Below are positions 23,251 through 34,509 of a stretch of 64,000 nt of DNA, one piece after another. The DNA is from Phorcus lineatus (lineage: Eukaryota > Mollusca > Gastropoda > Trochida > Trochidae): the NCBI GenBank assembly GCA_921293015.1, contig OV121096.1, positions 27,105,729 through 27,169,728 of the forward strand. The letters run 5' to 3'. A program made the translations under genes and the position numbers. The notes below the pieces were generated by a model. It was given only the letters and a program-made list of their open reading frames with translations. It was not told where the DNA came from and made no database searches. Each line of letters begins with the position of its first letter. Position 1 is the first letter of the stretch.

Positions 23251-23814
23251 ATTTCAAGGACGGCATCCATTTAGGTTATTTTGAAACGAGGAGAAACTTG
23301 AGAAGAGCTTTACTTATCTCTCAACATATCGGTAACTCAAGTAATGACTTCCTGCTTACGTCTTGGTACAAATGAACCCATTACCTGAGTTAGAAATACA
23401 GGATTCCGATTGGTTGCAATCATAGTAAGTCGTGTAGTCAGCGTCTTTGTCTCCAACTAAGCATTCGGAAAACTCCCTTAACCTTGTAGAGGACTGGAGT
23501 TCACTCACTTATGCGGTACCCACACATCATTTTCTAAAACTGTACGACTCTTGGATGATTTTGTATTGAAAAGAAATAGGAAGAATCCATTTTAAACCGG
23601 TAAAGGATTTTGAACGAATTTAGATGAAGTCTTAATTTAACCGTGTAACCTTGGAAGAAATAACTTGATTTGCCGCTATTGGGAATTGATATTCATTAAT
23701 GGTGATGTACGTTGTAGTATTCTCAGACAAGATAGTATCCCTTTCTCCCAACGATATTATTTCATTATCACATTCAGAAATGATTTTGCTCAGAGTTATT
23801 AAAGGGTCGTAGCA

Positions 23815-24142
23815 CGTTGTTTTAGAAAAACAAAGAAATTCACAAAAACGACAAGAAAGGTTACCAATTGAAAGGCAATGCTTTTTAATCAAAAGAAACA
23901 ATTCTGAAATGAGGATAACATGTTCTTTTAAGGTGCGTAAATCCATTTCCCTACTTACAGGGATTAAAAGGTGTTCACACTAAAATGGCCCTAAGCAGTT
24001 TCGCTTGATATTTTCTTCTAGGACTACGGATATTTGGGTTAATTAATGAGCTATTTCACCCTCTTGAATTAGTCATAAACATTTATCTATTTGGGAAAAT
24101 CTGAAGAAATACAGTTTAAAAAAACGTACCACTGTCCCTTTA
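23815..24142 (+). repeat. Dispersed repeat family E, copy 2
   Basis: Second copy of the family described at 22921-23250, in the same orientation about 0.9 kb downstream. It contains 'aatccatttccctacttaca', 'gtgttcacactaaaatggcc' and the end 'aaacgtaccactgtcccttt'. Open frames on the minus strand here are repeat sequence. Confidence 0.65.
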
Positions 24143-24547
24143 GAGCATCCGACCAATCAATAACACCACAATGCGTGTATACACAAGCCTTACAATCGCC
24201 TTCGTAAAATTCTTCGGCCTTAACTGCTCTCAAACACCGAAACCGTAGATATATTTCTTGTCATATTTCTTAAGAAATCCGACAAAATACTATCTGCACC
24301 ATAGATATTATATATTTTAATACATCATAATGTAAACAACTGCAATAAATCATACTCTAGCCAAGGCTATAAAACGGATGCACTCAATCATGGTGCATGT
24401 TTTAACTTTTGTCCTTGTCTCACCTTTTCACACATAACAATGCCTTCGTGAAATACTCCATGACATGTATGTTAAAAACTTAATGGCCTGTTGTTTGTTT
24501 CATAGTTGAGATGGTCTAGTTTAGTGCTTTAGGGGACATTAGCACTT

Positions 24548-24733
24548 TTTATGATAAATAAAGTGATCTCACGAAAACGAAAATAATTGTTTCTAAAAGC
24601 AAGACAATCTTTTTTATCGAAAGAAACAGTTTTTAAGCGAATGTACCATGATCAGTGAAGTTATGCTAATCCATTTCCGAACCTCAAATGATTATAGAAT
24701 TAGATTTTTCTAAATGATGTGTTACTGCACCTT
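24548..24733 (+). repeat. Dispersed repeat family E, copy 3 (internal deletion)
   Basis: It carries the first blocks ('caagacaatcttttttatcg', 'ctaatccatttccgaacctc') and the terminal block ('gtgttactgcacctttaaag') but lacks the middle ('gtgttcacactaaaatggcc' to 'ggatgattgggt'). It abuts the MITE-like element at 24735 directly. Confidence 0.6.
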
Positions 24734-24734
24734 T

Positions 24735-25166
24735 AAAGAGCCACTCCGTGAGTTGTCGAAGTCATATATTCCAAACTTAATCAATGGTGTCATTTGATCG
24801 CGAAGTATCGACTGTTACCAAAAACACACATTTTAAAGCTTATTGGTTTTTTTTAGTGACAATATGTAGGTAGAACGTCGCAATTATGATCGAAAACCGG
24901 ACAGTGGCGCGCGTCAAATAGTCAAACGAAATTTTGGAGACTTATCTAAAACAGCCAGGAGGGCAGTTAGGAGTTGATAGTGTTTGTTAGGTTATATAAC
25001 TAGTATCCATGTATATTGAACGTGATATCTACACAGCTGTGCATTTATAAGGCTGTTTTTAGATTTTCATGGAAAACCAGTATTTGTCATTATATATCAC
25101 CATGATATCGAGGTTTGTATCAAAGGTAAATAATATGTTATGAAAATCACTGATAGGCTCTTTAAA
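24735..25166 (+). mobile_element. Inverted-repeat element (MITE-like), family D copy 2
   Basis: Near-full match to 20880-21356. It begins TTTAAAGAGCCACTCCGTGA and ends with a degraded inverse (tcactgataggctctttaaa). Compared with copy 1 it lacks a short segment around the 'tgacatgaaaagtt' region and has several frame-disrupting changes. Confidence 0.75.
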
Positions 25167-25169
25167 GTA

Positions 25170-26800
25170 AATTCGTTGTAAATAATGTTCTGATTGATAG
25201 AGATACGAATAAAAACTATGAAGGACACGTATATACATACATTTGTATAGGAAAACTAGAGCGATACATGATTTGAATTGTAAATTGAAGAAGTTACGTG
25301 CGTATGAAAAGGTACAACATCTATGCTAAGTCGTTTGTGGTTAACAGTTTATGTAGTTGTTTTTTATGATTCAGTGGGTATATATTGTTATTTTACAGTA
25401 ATATTTTTATCACCTCTTCCCTTGTTAAAAAATACCTCCATAATATATTTATATAACTATATGACAAATGAAAAATGTTTTTTTTCCCACATGTGTACCA
25501 TATTTGTACTGTAGGCCTAGGGCCGTTAAGTGTTGAATAAAGTAATAGTTAATATTGATATAAATCTGTTCGTGTTTAATCTTCAATCCATTTAAGGTAT
25601 AAGTTTAGATTCAATGAGTATGTATGGTGCTATGCGCTGATCATGATTTTCATCCATAGCCAATTCTCGATTTTAGAACAAACATACTTAAACTATTACA
25701 TGATCGTGACAAACAATTTCGTAAAACGCATTAATGTCACGCAATTTTATAATTCCCGTTGCAATCTAATAACGCCGATAACCCGGTATCAAGACATAAC
25801 ATTACAATTTACAGTCTCAACTCCTTGGGACGAATACAACCAAAACAACAGGAAATAAAGTAAAAATAACTGCACTGGAACACCTCAAATTGTGATAGGC
25901 CTGTTTGAAAATTATATTTTGAAGAATGTAACAATGAAAATCTTTGTTGGTTATCAAAGATTGCCAAATTTGGTTATTTTATCGAAATTTTTCCCCTTTC
26001 AGCATATCACTTCAAAATATTCATATACGTACACTGGTAGAAATCTAGGTCAAGCCTCTTCAGATCGCTATCTAGACCTCTATATCATACTTACCATACC
26101 TAAATATGTCTATAGTAATATGATATCATAAACTGTCAACACAGGTAACACCACCTGCGACCTCTGTACATATATTGACATATAGATATATATTAGCATT
26201 GTCACCCTCTCATGGACCATTGTTCAGGGGGAGTTCCTTAGGCCAAGTTTGACTAAGCGTGCAGAAATGACCATCAGCCACACATAAAGAACTGTTAAAC
26301 TCTGGATATATACAGAGGTCGATACTGCTGGTTCAGTTGGAGATAGCATCGCCAACTACGCACTAGATTGTCCGATAAGTGTCTTTGACTAAAGCGCGTG
26401 TGATCACATTGAATGAAGGTACAATACCTGTGGTCTTTTACCTGTTTATCACCTGAGAGTGGGCGGGGCTCATATGCTACCCTTTATCCCTGTCTTTGTG
26501 ATATAAATGATTAGTAACACGATACTGCATGATTAAGATCTTGTAGTAAATATGCCACTTCCGTCATATCATTTGCACTTATAACGATGGCTCCTTTCAG
26601 GCGGTTTCGAAATGCTGTTCGAAAGATCTTTTCTATGAAATGAACATTATTGTTAATGGATGATTTTCATAGTCATCGTGATTATTATCATGAAATTGTT
26701 AGTACTTATTTGAATGCAATAAAAAAATGCGTTTAAAGAGTCCTCAAGAAATGATGTTAGATAACTGTGTACAAGAAAAAAAAAAGATAATTTTTATCTA
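25170..26800. other. Gene-free region
   Basis: AT-rich sequence. Frames at 25323-25514, 25643-25858 and 25892-26131 are short and hydrophobic or low in complexity, without domain resemblance or splice context. Nothing else was seen. Confidence 0.4.
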
Positions 26801-26806
26801 ATTACA

Positions 26807-26807
<1 letters not shown>

Positions 26808-26837
<30 letters not shown>

Positions 26838-26893
26838 CACACACACACACATCCATCCATTCATCAATCCATCCATCCATACATACATACATA
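26808..26893. repeat. (CATA)n/(CA)n/(CATC)n microsatellite
   Basis: Tetranucleotide 'cata' repeats pass through 'cacacacaca' into 'catc' repeats and back to 'cata'. Confidence 0.9.
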
Positions 26894-27534
26894 CTTTGCA
26901 ACTTCTATGAGATTACTTACTGAAATGAACTTAAAATACATCCCCCCACCTCCCCAGGCTAAAGATAAACTTACTAATGCATGATTTTCGAATCTAGAAG
27001 ATGAATCGCGTCATAAACAGAACATCCAAACGCTTAGGAGACGCAGTTTTTTTAAGGAGGATCCGGGTGCCAAAGTCAGACATCCGTTTTTAATCACTTC
27101 AGATTTCAAATTTACAATAAGACTTACTCGATGACTAAAAGTATTTCTTATAATTTAAAAAAAAGCAACTTTTTTGCTGTAAATACATTATCAACGTTTT
27201 CCTAAATTAAGTTATCCAACTGTCTTCAAGTAACCTGATCCATGTCATTAAAAATCACACCTTTCTCTTCTCAAAACAAGAATAAGTCACTACAATTAAA
27301 TATTTTTTCGTGGTTATCGGGTGCGTTTACGTTGTTCGGCGCCAGAAATAGCACGTCGACACTCCATCGTCCCGCCTTGGACACAACAGTGTTAGTAGAT
27401 GCAAAGAAAAGGTTATTTTAACATTTTGAGGCTCGTGACTCTATGCATTTTCATCACAAATAATGACTTTCAGATGACATATACAACAATGGAATGTACA
27501 TGAGGTTATGTTAAATGAAATTGATTGTTTCCAC

Positions 27535-27780
27535 TTAAAGGGGCACATAGTATGTTGCAGGGGTCAAACTTCATTAATGGTGTTATTTGATCGAGAAAAG
27601 TGTTTGTTTCTAAAAATAGCATTTTAATGCTTATAAGTTCAGTATAATCAAATTTAAAGATGTTAACTTCAAATTTTGTGATCGAAAATCGGACCTTGCC
27701 GCGCCAATGACTCAAACGTCATTTCGGAAACGTATTGACAGCAGTCACAACGACAGATTAAGGTTTGTAGTGGTAAACTC
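27535..27780 (+). repeat. Dispersed family D, diverged copy
   Basis: It contains 'aatggtgttatttgatcgag', 'ttaatgcttataagttcagt', 'gtgatcgaaaatcggac' and 'atgactcaaacgtcattt', in the same order as in 480-695 and 20880-21356. It lacks clear terminal inverted repeats, so it is an older or different subfamily. Confidence 0.55.
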
Positions 27781-27789
27781 CCTATGTCA

Positions 27790-29085
27790 GCTACCTGAAA
27801 TAGACATTGTTTCTGCAATTCGGGGAGAAAGAAGTCAACGTTAAATTTACAAAATAATCAGACAACTTTACGATATATGGGTAGAAATGCATTATCTAAT
27901 TTATCAAAATCCGTATGATTATGAATGCGGATGGATGAAGATAAAGCTAGTGTGTAAAATAATTGACAATAATCGATTAAATTCGTCAATATAACCTATG
28001 TTTTCTCCTGGTGAATAATTCATAACAACAATAATGTACTTTTTCAGTTGTTATAGATATTTGATGACGCCATCTAGACAGGATCACGACTTCTAAAAAT
28101 AGAAATATGAGAATGACAAATGTTGAATGGTATATATTTGTATTTCATGGTTGATCGTATGTACGTACGTGGTATACAGATAGGTACATAATGACGTCAT
28201 ACAATCCGGAACACCACTTGATATATTAAGTAGATATATACTTTATGAAAAATGTTGACGAATAGCTGTTTAGAAGGTCATTTTATCTTTATATTAGTCA
28301 TGAAAAAAGATTCGTGATTCTTAGTAAAAATAATTAATAGAAGGTATTTGTGGTCGATTTCATTGGTTGGTTATAAATGCTGTATTTGTTGATAGTGGAA
28401 ATCCTAACGACAGGGATACAGTACTATAGAAAAACTCAATTCCGGAGAATATTCCAAAGCGAGTACACTCTATTCATAAAGGAAACCGTTGAGATTCGAA
28501 ATTTAGGATTGTGAGAAGAAGTAAATAAAATAAAAAAAATTAAAACGTTTCATTAAAACAACGCTCCTATTTTCCCTTCCCTTTAAAATCTGACAATATG
28601 AAAATATAAGAGGGTCACGATTTCATTATGATGAATATAGGATTTAGATTGAAAAATATAAGATTGTTTTTTTCTTTAAAACGTCATCAAATGTTTGCTC
28701 AAAGGCGAGCTAGGGGAATACAATGTATTTTGAAAGGGTTCGCCTTGGTATTCAGTTACTTTCTAACCTATTACGTTTAGCTATTTGATATCTGTCACGA
28801 TGTATCAATCAAGGTTGACAAGCATTATCTTCAATCAACAGGGAAATAAAAAAAAAATATCAACTTCTTACATTCTAAGAAGTGATAAATATCGCTTTAA
28901 CGTAAATATTACCTTTAAATTTTCCAATAGAAGATTACTATTAATGATAATCTATTGTAATTTTAAAACAGCAACAAAGACAAACAACAACGTCTTATTT
29001 TCTGGAAAGTAATAACCATCAATCTGACGTCATGACTCCTTATAGTTTTTAATAAATAATTAGTGTTCAAATTAGGTTGATAAAA
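27790..29085. other. Gene-free region
   Basis: No gene, long repeat or conserved segment was recognised. One short direct palindrome, 'gtacgtacgt', sits near 28160. Confidence 0.4.
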
Positions 29086-29089
29086 AATT

Positions 29090-29243
29090 ATTATATTAAC
29101 GATATTTGTGGTCGAAGGACAACGACTAAGGAAAGTTTCTCCAAGTTTTGTTTACATTGATTTATTATTCAAATAGCCATAAAACATCATAAAATTAACG
29201 TTACAATAGCTACCAGTCCCATGAAGTCAGATTCCGGTTTATT

Positions 29244-29296
<53 letters not shown>

Positions 29297-29780
29297 TTGT
29301 ATATATATATATATACAATATTTGTGATCGAAGAACAACGACTAAGGAAAGTTTGTATGCTTCTCCCAAGGAAAATTTGATTTATTATTCAAATAGCCAT
29401 AAAACATCATAAAATGTACATTACAATAGCTACCAGTTCCATGAAGTCAGAATCCGGTTCATCTAATATTTGCAATATTTTTGATCGAAGGACAACGGCT
29501 AAGGAAAATTTATAACCCTGTCCCAAGTTTTGTTTACATTGATTTATTATTCAAATAGCCATAAAACGTAAAAAAAGGCACGTTACAATTGCTAGCATTC
29601 CCATGAAGTCAGAATCCGGTTTATTTGATATATTTACGATATTTGTGGTCGAAGGACAACGACTTAGGAAAGTCTGTATCCTTCTCCCAAGGTTTGTTTA
29701 CATTGATTTATTATTCAAATAGCGATGAAAATAATAAAATGGACGTTACAATAGCTGTCCCATGAAGTCAGAATCCGGTT
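29090..29780 (+). repeat. Four-copy tandem repeat (~160-215 bp unit) with AT expansion
   Basis: The block 'gatatttgtggtcgaaggac' followed by 'aacgactaaggaaag' occurs at about 29100, 29318, 29475 and 29637. Each copy is followed by 'gatttattattcaaatagcc', 'cgttacaatagctaccag' and 'catgaagtcagaatccggtt'. Spacing is about 160 bp except between copies 1 and 2, where a (TA)n run (29249-29315) has expanded at the junction. Copies differ at roughly one base in ten by eye. Confidence 0.85.
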
Positions 29781-31400
29781 GTAAAATCTTTTTGAAAACT
29801 TGAAATTGTTAAAAAAATATTTACGTGTAAGGATTTGCATATCAAACACGTCATACTCTAGACTGATTCATAAATGTACTTAATGACCTCCCGTGCGGCT
29901 TGCTCCTCATGTCGCGCACTTGTGAATCAAGTGTTTGAGTGACAGCTGTCAATCAAACAATGCATATCATGATAAAAGTCTTTAAAAAAACCTTAAGTAG
30001 GTCTTTCCAGAAATGTTTGCTGTCGAACGTGTAGGTTTTTTTCATGAATTTTATTGTTAAAAACCTTTAACTACTTCTTAAAATGATTACCCTTACACAG
30101 TAGCACTTAGGCAGAGACTTAGAAAATTGAAGAGCGTGTTTTTTTGGTTACCCGAGCGAGAGCGAGGGATATAAAGAGTTTGTACGAATTTCTTTGAAAT
30201 TAATACGGGACACATTCTTGTGATATTTTCCATATCACTCATTTTTCTTATAGAACCTTGTAACAAGTATGAATTAGAATAGTGATGAAAGTAATTCGTT
30301 TCCCTTCTCTTCCGAGGGCTTGATACAGTAACGGCAGGAATGCCTGTTTTTATTATGTAAATATGACATCGCTTTATTTTACACCACATCGCAAATAAAA
30401 ATGATACAGATGCTCGTTGACAAAAAATATGGTATCCTTGGCAAACGTGTGAATTTACACAGTCATACGCTTCTCGTTACAAATCCACGTTCGTTTGATA
30501 AGTGGTTCAGTGTAGACCAAGGTATATCTAAATCACGCAGGAACAACTTTTAGTGGTAGAAAAGGGACGACAGGGGAACAAACCACCCTGTCAGCTGGGA
30601 CGAGGGGGTGTTGATGTTGAGTTGTGGGACAGATTAAACGCGAGGCGAAGATATGGGGACCGTGTCAAAAGTTCCAATAACCTTTGAATTGAGTTATAGA
30701 AGAATTAATAAACATGATTGAAGGGTCGATAAGCGCAAGTTAGGCCAAGTTTACGCTACAGATATAAAGTAACCACTCTTCCCTTTGAGCACCCTTTAAA
30801 ACAAGTTGCAAGTGCATTTTGAGAAACAAAAGAATTGTAATTTTTCGGAACATTTAGTTTTTTGTTCTATTAATGATTTATCTATTTGCGCCCAAATATT
30901 TATTTTCGCGATTCCAAGGTAAGGTCAATCGGACCGAAAAGTTTTATGGTATTTGAGTCAGCGGTTTTGGCTGAATGTTGGGCACTAAATACGTGGACTG
31001 ATAAAAATAAACACTCCAATACCATTCGGGTACCAATCAGCCCAAAAGGCTGAATCCTTAAATTCAGTCATTAGTTTTGTTAAGAGACTGTATATAAGTT
31101 TCGATAAAATCTGTAGGCAGAAGGAGTGACTAATCTTCACTTTTAGTCAAAGAGAGATGACCACAGGTCGACAAGGATAATGTGTACTTGGCTACGCCCC
31201 AAATAACATGGACAAGCAAACAGTGAACGGCTCCTTATATTTGGTAAAGCATACTTTTTGTGCATCTTGATATTTTGACTATCTTTTGTGTATTTCACGT
31301 GTATTTTTTAAACTCTAAACGTTCTGTTTTGTACAATAATATTAATAATATGATTTTTTAACGATGTGGTTTTCAAATATACGAACGAATGGAAATCATC
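29781..31400. other. Gene-free region
   Basis: AT-rich sequence; the minus frame 30093-30389 has no recognisable domain. The phrase 'cgagcgagagcgagggata' (30154) resembles 'cgagcgacagcgagcgaaac' (63080). Nothing else was seen. Confidence 0.4.
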
Positions 31401-31477
31401 ACTCTAAATGAATTCAAATCGACAGTTTTTATATCAATAATATAATGTAGAACTGTCGATCTAATTTTATTTAGAGT
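31401..31477. repeat. ~77-base imperfect hairpin
   Basis: The left arm 'actctaaatgaattcaaatc' + 'gacagttttta' pairs with the right arm 'tagaactgtcgatctaattt' + 'tatttagagt', with a few mismatches and a loop of about 16 bases. It may be a small foldback element; size and shape would also fit a microRNA-type hairpin, but nothing else supports that. Confidence 0.45.
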
Positions 31478-32290
31478 AGTGTAGAACTTCAATGAAATTA
31501 TAATGAAATTATATTCATTCTTCTCTAAAACATGTAAACAATTAATGTGAGAAATGCTGTTGCTAAAAGATATAAAGTAATGCGCTATATCATATGGTAA
31601 GAAAAATGTTATTACACTATTTATTCAAGGATAATAACAAATTATTTTCTGGAAATCTCAAATTGTCATCTGAGATTGCACATATCCCCAATGCTCAATA
31701 ATCGAAGCTTGTTGAATAACGAAGGAACTAGCATAAGTAATCAACATGTTGGGTCAAAGGGAGACAACCGATCGAATTAAGTTTCAACAGAAATTTCAAC
31801 GGTTCGCTATAATAGAAATAGCGGTAATGAATGCTTTGTAAATTATTCTTTTAACTTTCATCTTCAAGCGTATGGACAAAATCGTTATATTTCGGGGTAG
31901 AAAATAAGTGATCGTATCATCCTAGAAATTTAAATGAACAATATGGCAATAGGGATGTTTTTAGTATTTATTAACTGAATTAATCACCCCTGTGGCAAAT
32001 AAAGCCCTGTCAAGTGACTAGTGTATTCAAATAAAATCGATCTTGTTAGTAATTATAGATGACATGTTGATACAGAAGCTATACAAAACTAAATATTGTC
32101 TATAAATTTTCTCATTCTCGACAATTGTCAGAAAAAACTATGATATGTAGCAATTGTCATTGGTTAAGCTTAAAGAATATTTGCAACTTCTAAAACATAA
32201 CGATGTATTCATATTAACACACTCTGAAACTTCTTATACCACCCCCTTGAAAAGTGAAGTATGAACCAGAGTAACTTCCCCTGCCAATTC

Positions 32291-32340
32291 CCGGAAGTAG
32301 ATGGCAGTAAACAGGAAGTACACGTGTTGTGTTTTGACGT
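32291..32340 (+). promoter_or_regulatory. BET1 promoter cluster: ETS, E-box and CRE-half sites
   Basis: Within 50 bases and 100-150 bases upstream of the BET1 start codon lie CCGGAAGT (32291-32298) and CAGGAAGT (32312-32319), both ETS-type, CACGTG (32321-32326) and TGACGT (32335-32340). No TATA box was seen. Such clusters are usual for TATA-less housekeeping promoters. The start of transcription was not determined. Confidence 0.55.
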
Positions 32341-32439
32341 TTTTGAGGACAGCTGCTGGTTAAGTGTAGAACTTTCCATATTACTCAAATATTGTCAACA
32401 AATTGCTTGATTGTTGTTCAGAATAAGAAAAAGACGAAA

Positions 32440-34278
32440 ATGAGAAGAGCTCACATAGGTTTGTTGTTCAGTTGATTTATGTTGTTTGGATATTATGAGA
32501 AACTTTTAACTTATTGTGGACTGTTGGAGGATTCAATCTTTCTTGACATTTCTTGTTGACATTTACAAAAGTGACGAAGATTGATCCTTTAATGACAATT
32601 TACCATGGGCTATTATAAACTTCTAAAATTTCAGTATTTTATTTTTTAATTATGTAAATTTATTTCTTTTAGAGCATTAAGAACTCATTAAATTTTCATT
32701 TCACAATGTATATTATTACAATGTATAATATTAAATTAATATTATTATTAGAAATATGATTAGGGAAACAATCCCTCTTGTTTGCAGGTTAGTTTTAATG
32801 ATTGCAGATATAAAATGTTTTCTTGGATGGTTTTTTAGACATACATTGAGACTGATCTGACATTTTATTTAAGATATACAGACACGTGGACAAGTCATTT
32901 CTTTCTTGTGTTACTATGTAATTGAACATAGGCCTATATACAATCATTCTGTTGTACAGGTGAGATGGGCTACCAGCCGCAAGCTCAGATGGTGGAGGAG
33001 GAAAACCAGCGACTGGAAGATGCGTTGTCAGGAAAAGTGAAAGCTCTGAAATCTGTAAGTAGTTTAATTGTATTGGAAATAAGGCTTTTACGGACTTTCA
33101 CCAGAAATAATTCAGCAGTTACCTTAACATTTGTAAAAGTATAATAAAAGTATGCTGATTATGAATATATTGCACAATAAGTACATGAAAATGACCTGCT
33201 GTTGATTACTCTATAGGAGATTAAGTGGTCTGAAGAGATTAATTTGTTGCACAGTAATAAATTTAACTTTGGAATAAGGCAGAAATAAATTAGTTATGAA
33301 TTTCAGTTACATATGTACTCATAAATACATGAACATGTTTCCTTGCAGTTGAGTATTGATATAGGAACAGAAGTGCGCACACAAAACACCATGTTAAGGA
33401 ATATGGTAAGTCCCTCAACTTTTTCTGTAATTAATAGATCTAAGTATTGTGGCCTTTGTGCTGAGACGTTATATCCCGATTCAAGTTTTATGAGGCTAGA
33501 CAATATATCATGGAACTAGTTCCATGGAACTTGCGAGACAATTATCATTACGATACCAATGCTGCAATACATTACGTAATCCAATTCCCTTCAGTTTATG
33601 AAAGAAGTATAGATAGGTCATAATAGTAAAGTTATTTCTTAGCTAACAACTAATCTGGTGGGAAGAAAAAATAATGTTGAGTTAAATTGCCTTGGCTCAC
33701 CACTGTTAATCATAGTATCAATTACCGGTACAAGTGCCCTGCCATGTTCTGGCAAGGTTTTTCATACTTTCAACTCAAATGAAAGGTTTCTCTGGCCATG
33801 TGAATTTTAATTGTATTAAATTCTTTGACTGACAAGTCTAAAGCAATAAAATAATTACCCTTAGTAATACTTTTCAACTGAATTAGGTTTTGATTAAGAA
33901 TTGATAACATATGTACGTGTTAAAATAAGTAAAACCATAAATTTCATTCCACAAAAGATGTCCCCCTAGAATTCCTCAAGGAACATGTTACCGAAAGGAT
34001 GGCCAAATGGACACATGGCCAAATAAAGAGCGAGTTGTTGTTAAGCGCCGCTTAGACAATATTTTAGCCATCAGCCGCATCCAAATACAGTACATGTTTT
34101 CCACGCAGTCGTTGTGTTACAGGATGATGACTTTGACTCGTCAGGCAACATTCTACAGGCGACCATGAGACGGCTGACTAGTATCACTAAAGCTGGACAC
34201 TACAAGATCTGGATCTACATGTTCCTCTTCTGTTTGTTTGTGGGACTCATCTGCTGGTTCATCGTTAGGTTCAGGTGA
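32440..34278 (+). CDS. BET1: BET1 Golgi vesicle SNARE (4 exons)
   Basis: Joined exons 32440-32458, 32960-33054, 33349-33405 and 34123-34278 give 108 residues with GT-AG introns (phases 1, 0, 0). BET1 is a Qc-SNARE that, with syntaxin-5, membrin/GOSR2 and SEC22B, drives fusion of ER-derived vesicles with the early Golgi. The protein starts MRRAHIGEMG, like vertebrate BET1 (MRRAG), which separates it from BET1L/GS15. Residues 18-80 form the SNARE motif: EEENQRLEDALSGKVKALKS, then LSIDIGTEVRTQN with the zero-layer Gln at residue 50, then DDDFDSSGNILQATMRRL. Residues 86-105 are the C-terminal membrane anchor (IWIYMFLFCLFVGLICWFIV), followed by RFR*. Length is close to the ~118 residues usual in animals. 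No disruption was seen; the copy looks functional. Confidence 0.93.
34040..34098. repeat. Short repeat fragment beside BET1 exon 4
   Basis: The phrase 'ttgttaagcgccgcttagac' + 'aatattttagccatc' recurs in a diverged form at 37314-37350 ('ttgtttagcgccgcttggga' + 'aatattatagccaa'). Similar 'gcgccgctt...caatattt.agc' strings are abundant in mollusc genomes as far as general knowledge goes, so this is probably an old repeat fragment ending about 25 bases upstream of the splice acceptor. Confidence 0.45.
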
Positions 34279-34283
34279 TACAT

Positions 34284-34394
34284 GCACACCTGGTCAGTTT
34301 ACCTGGATACACCTGGTCAATATCCTGGATACACCTGATCAATATCCTGGATGCACTTGATTAATATCTTGGATACACTTGGTCAATATGCTAG
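34284..34394 (+). repeat. 22-bp minisatellite in the BET1 3' region
   Basis: About four to five copies of a 22-base unit of the form tacacctggtcaatatcctgga, beginning a few bases after the BET1 stop codon and therefore expected in its 3' untranslated region. Later copies drift ('tgcacttgattaatatcttg'). Confidence 0.8.
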
Positions 34395-34496
34395 TACATG
34401 GTCATATGAGACATCATTCTCCATTAGATTTTTATATGTTCATTCAATCCCCTGAAAGTCTTCAAACCCCCTCTGAAATTTATATTAAAAAGCGAT

Positions 34497-34502
34497 AATA
34501 AA
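34497..34502 (+). terminator. Candidate BET1 polyadenylation signal
   Basis: AATAAA about 220 bases after the BET1 stop codon. A further AATAAA at 36916-36921 could define a much longer 3' untranslated region; the sequence alone does not decide between them. Confidence 0.35.
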
Positions 34503-34509
34503 ATAGGTG

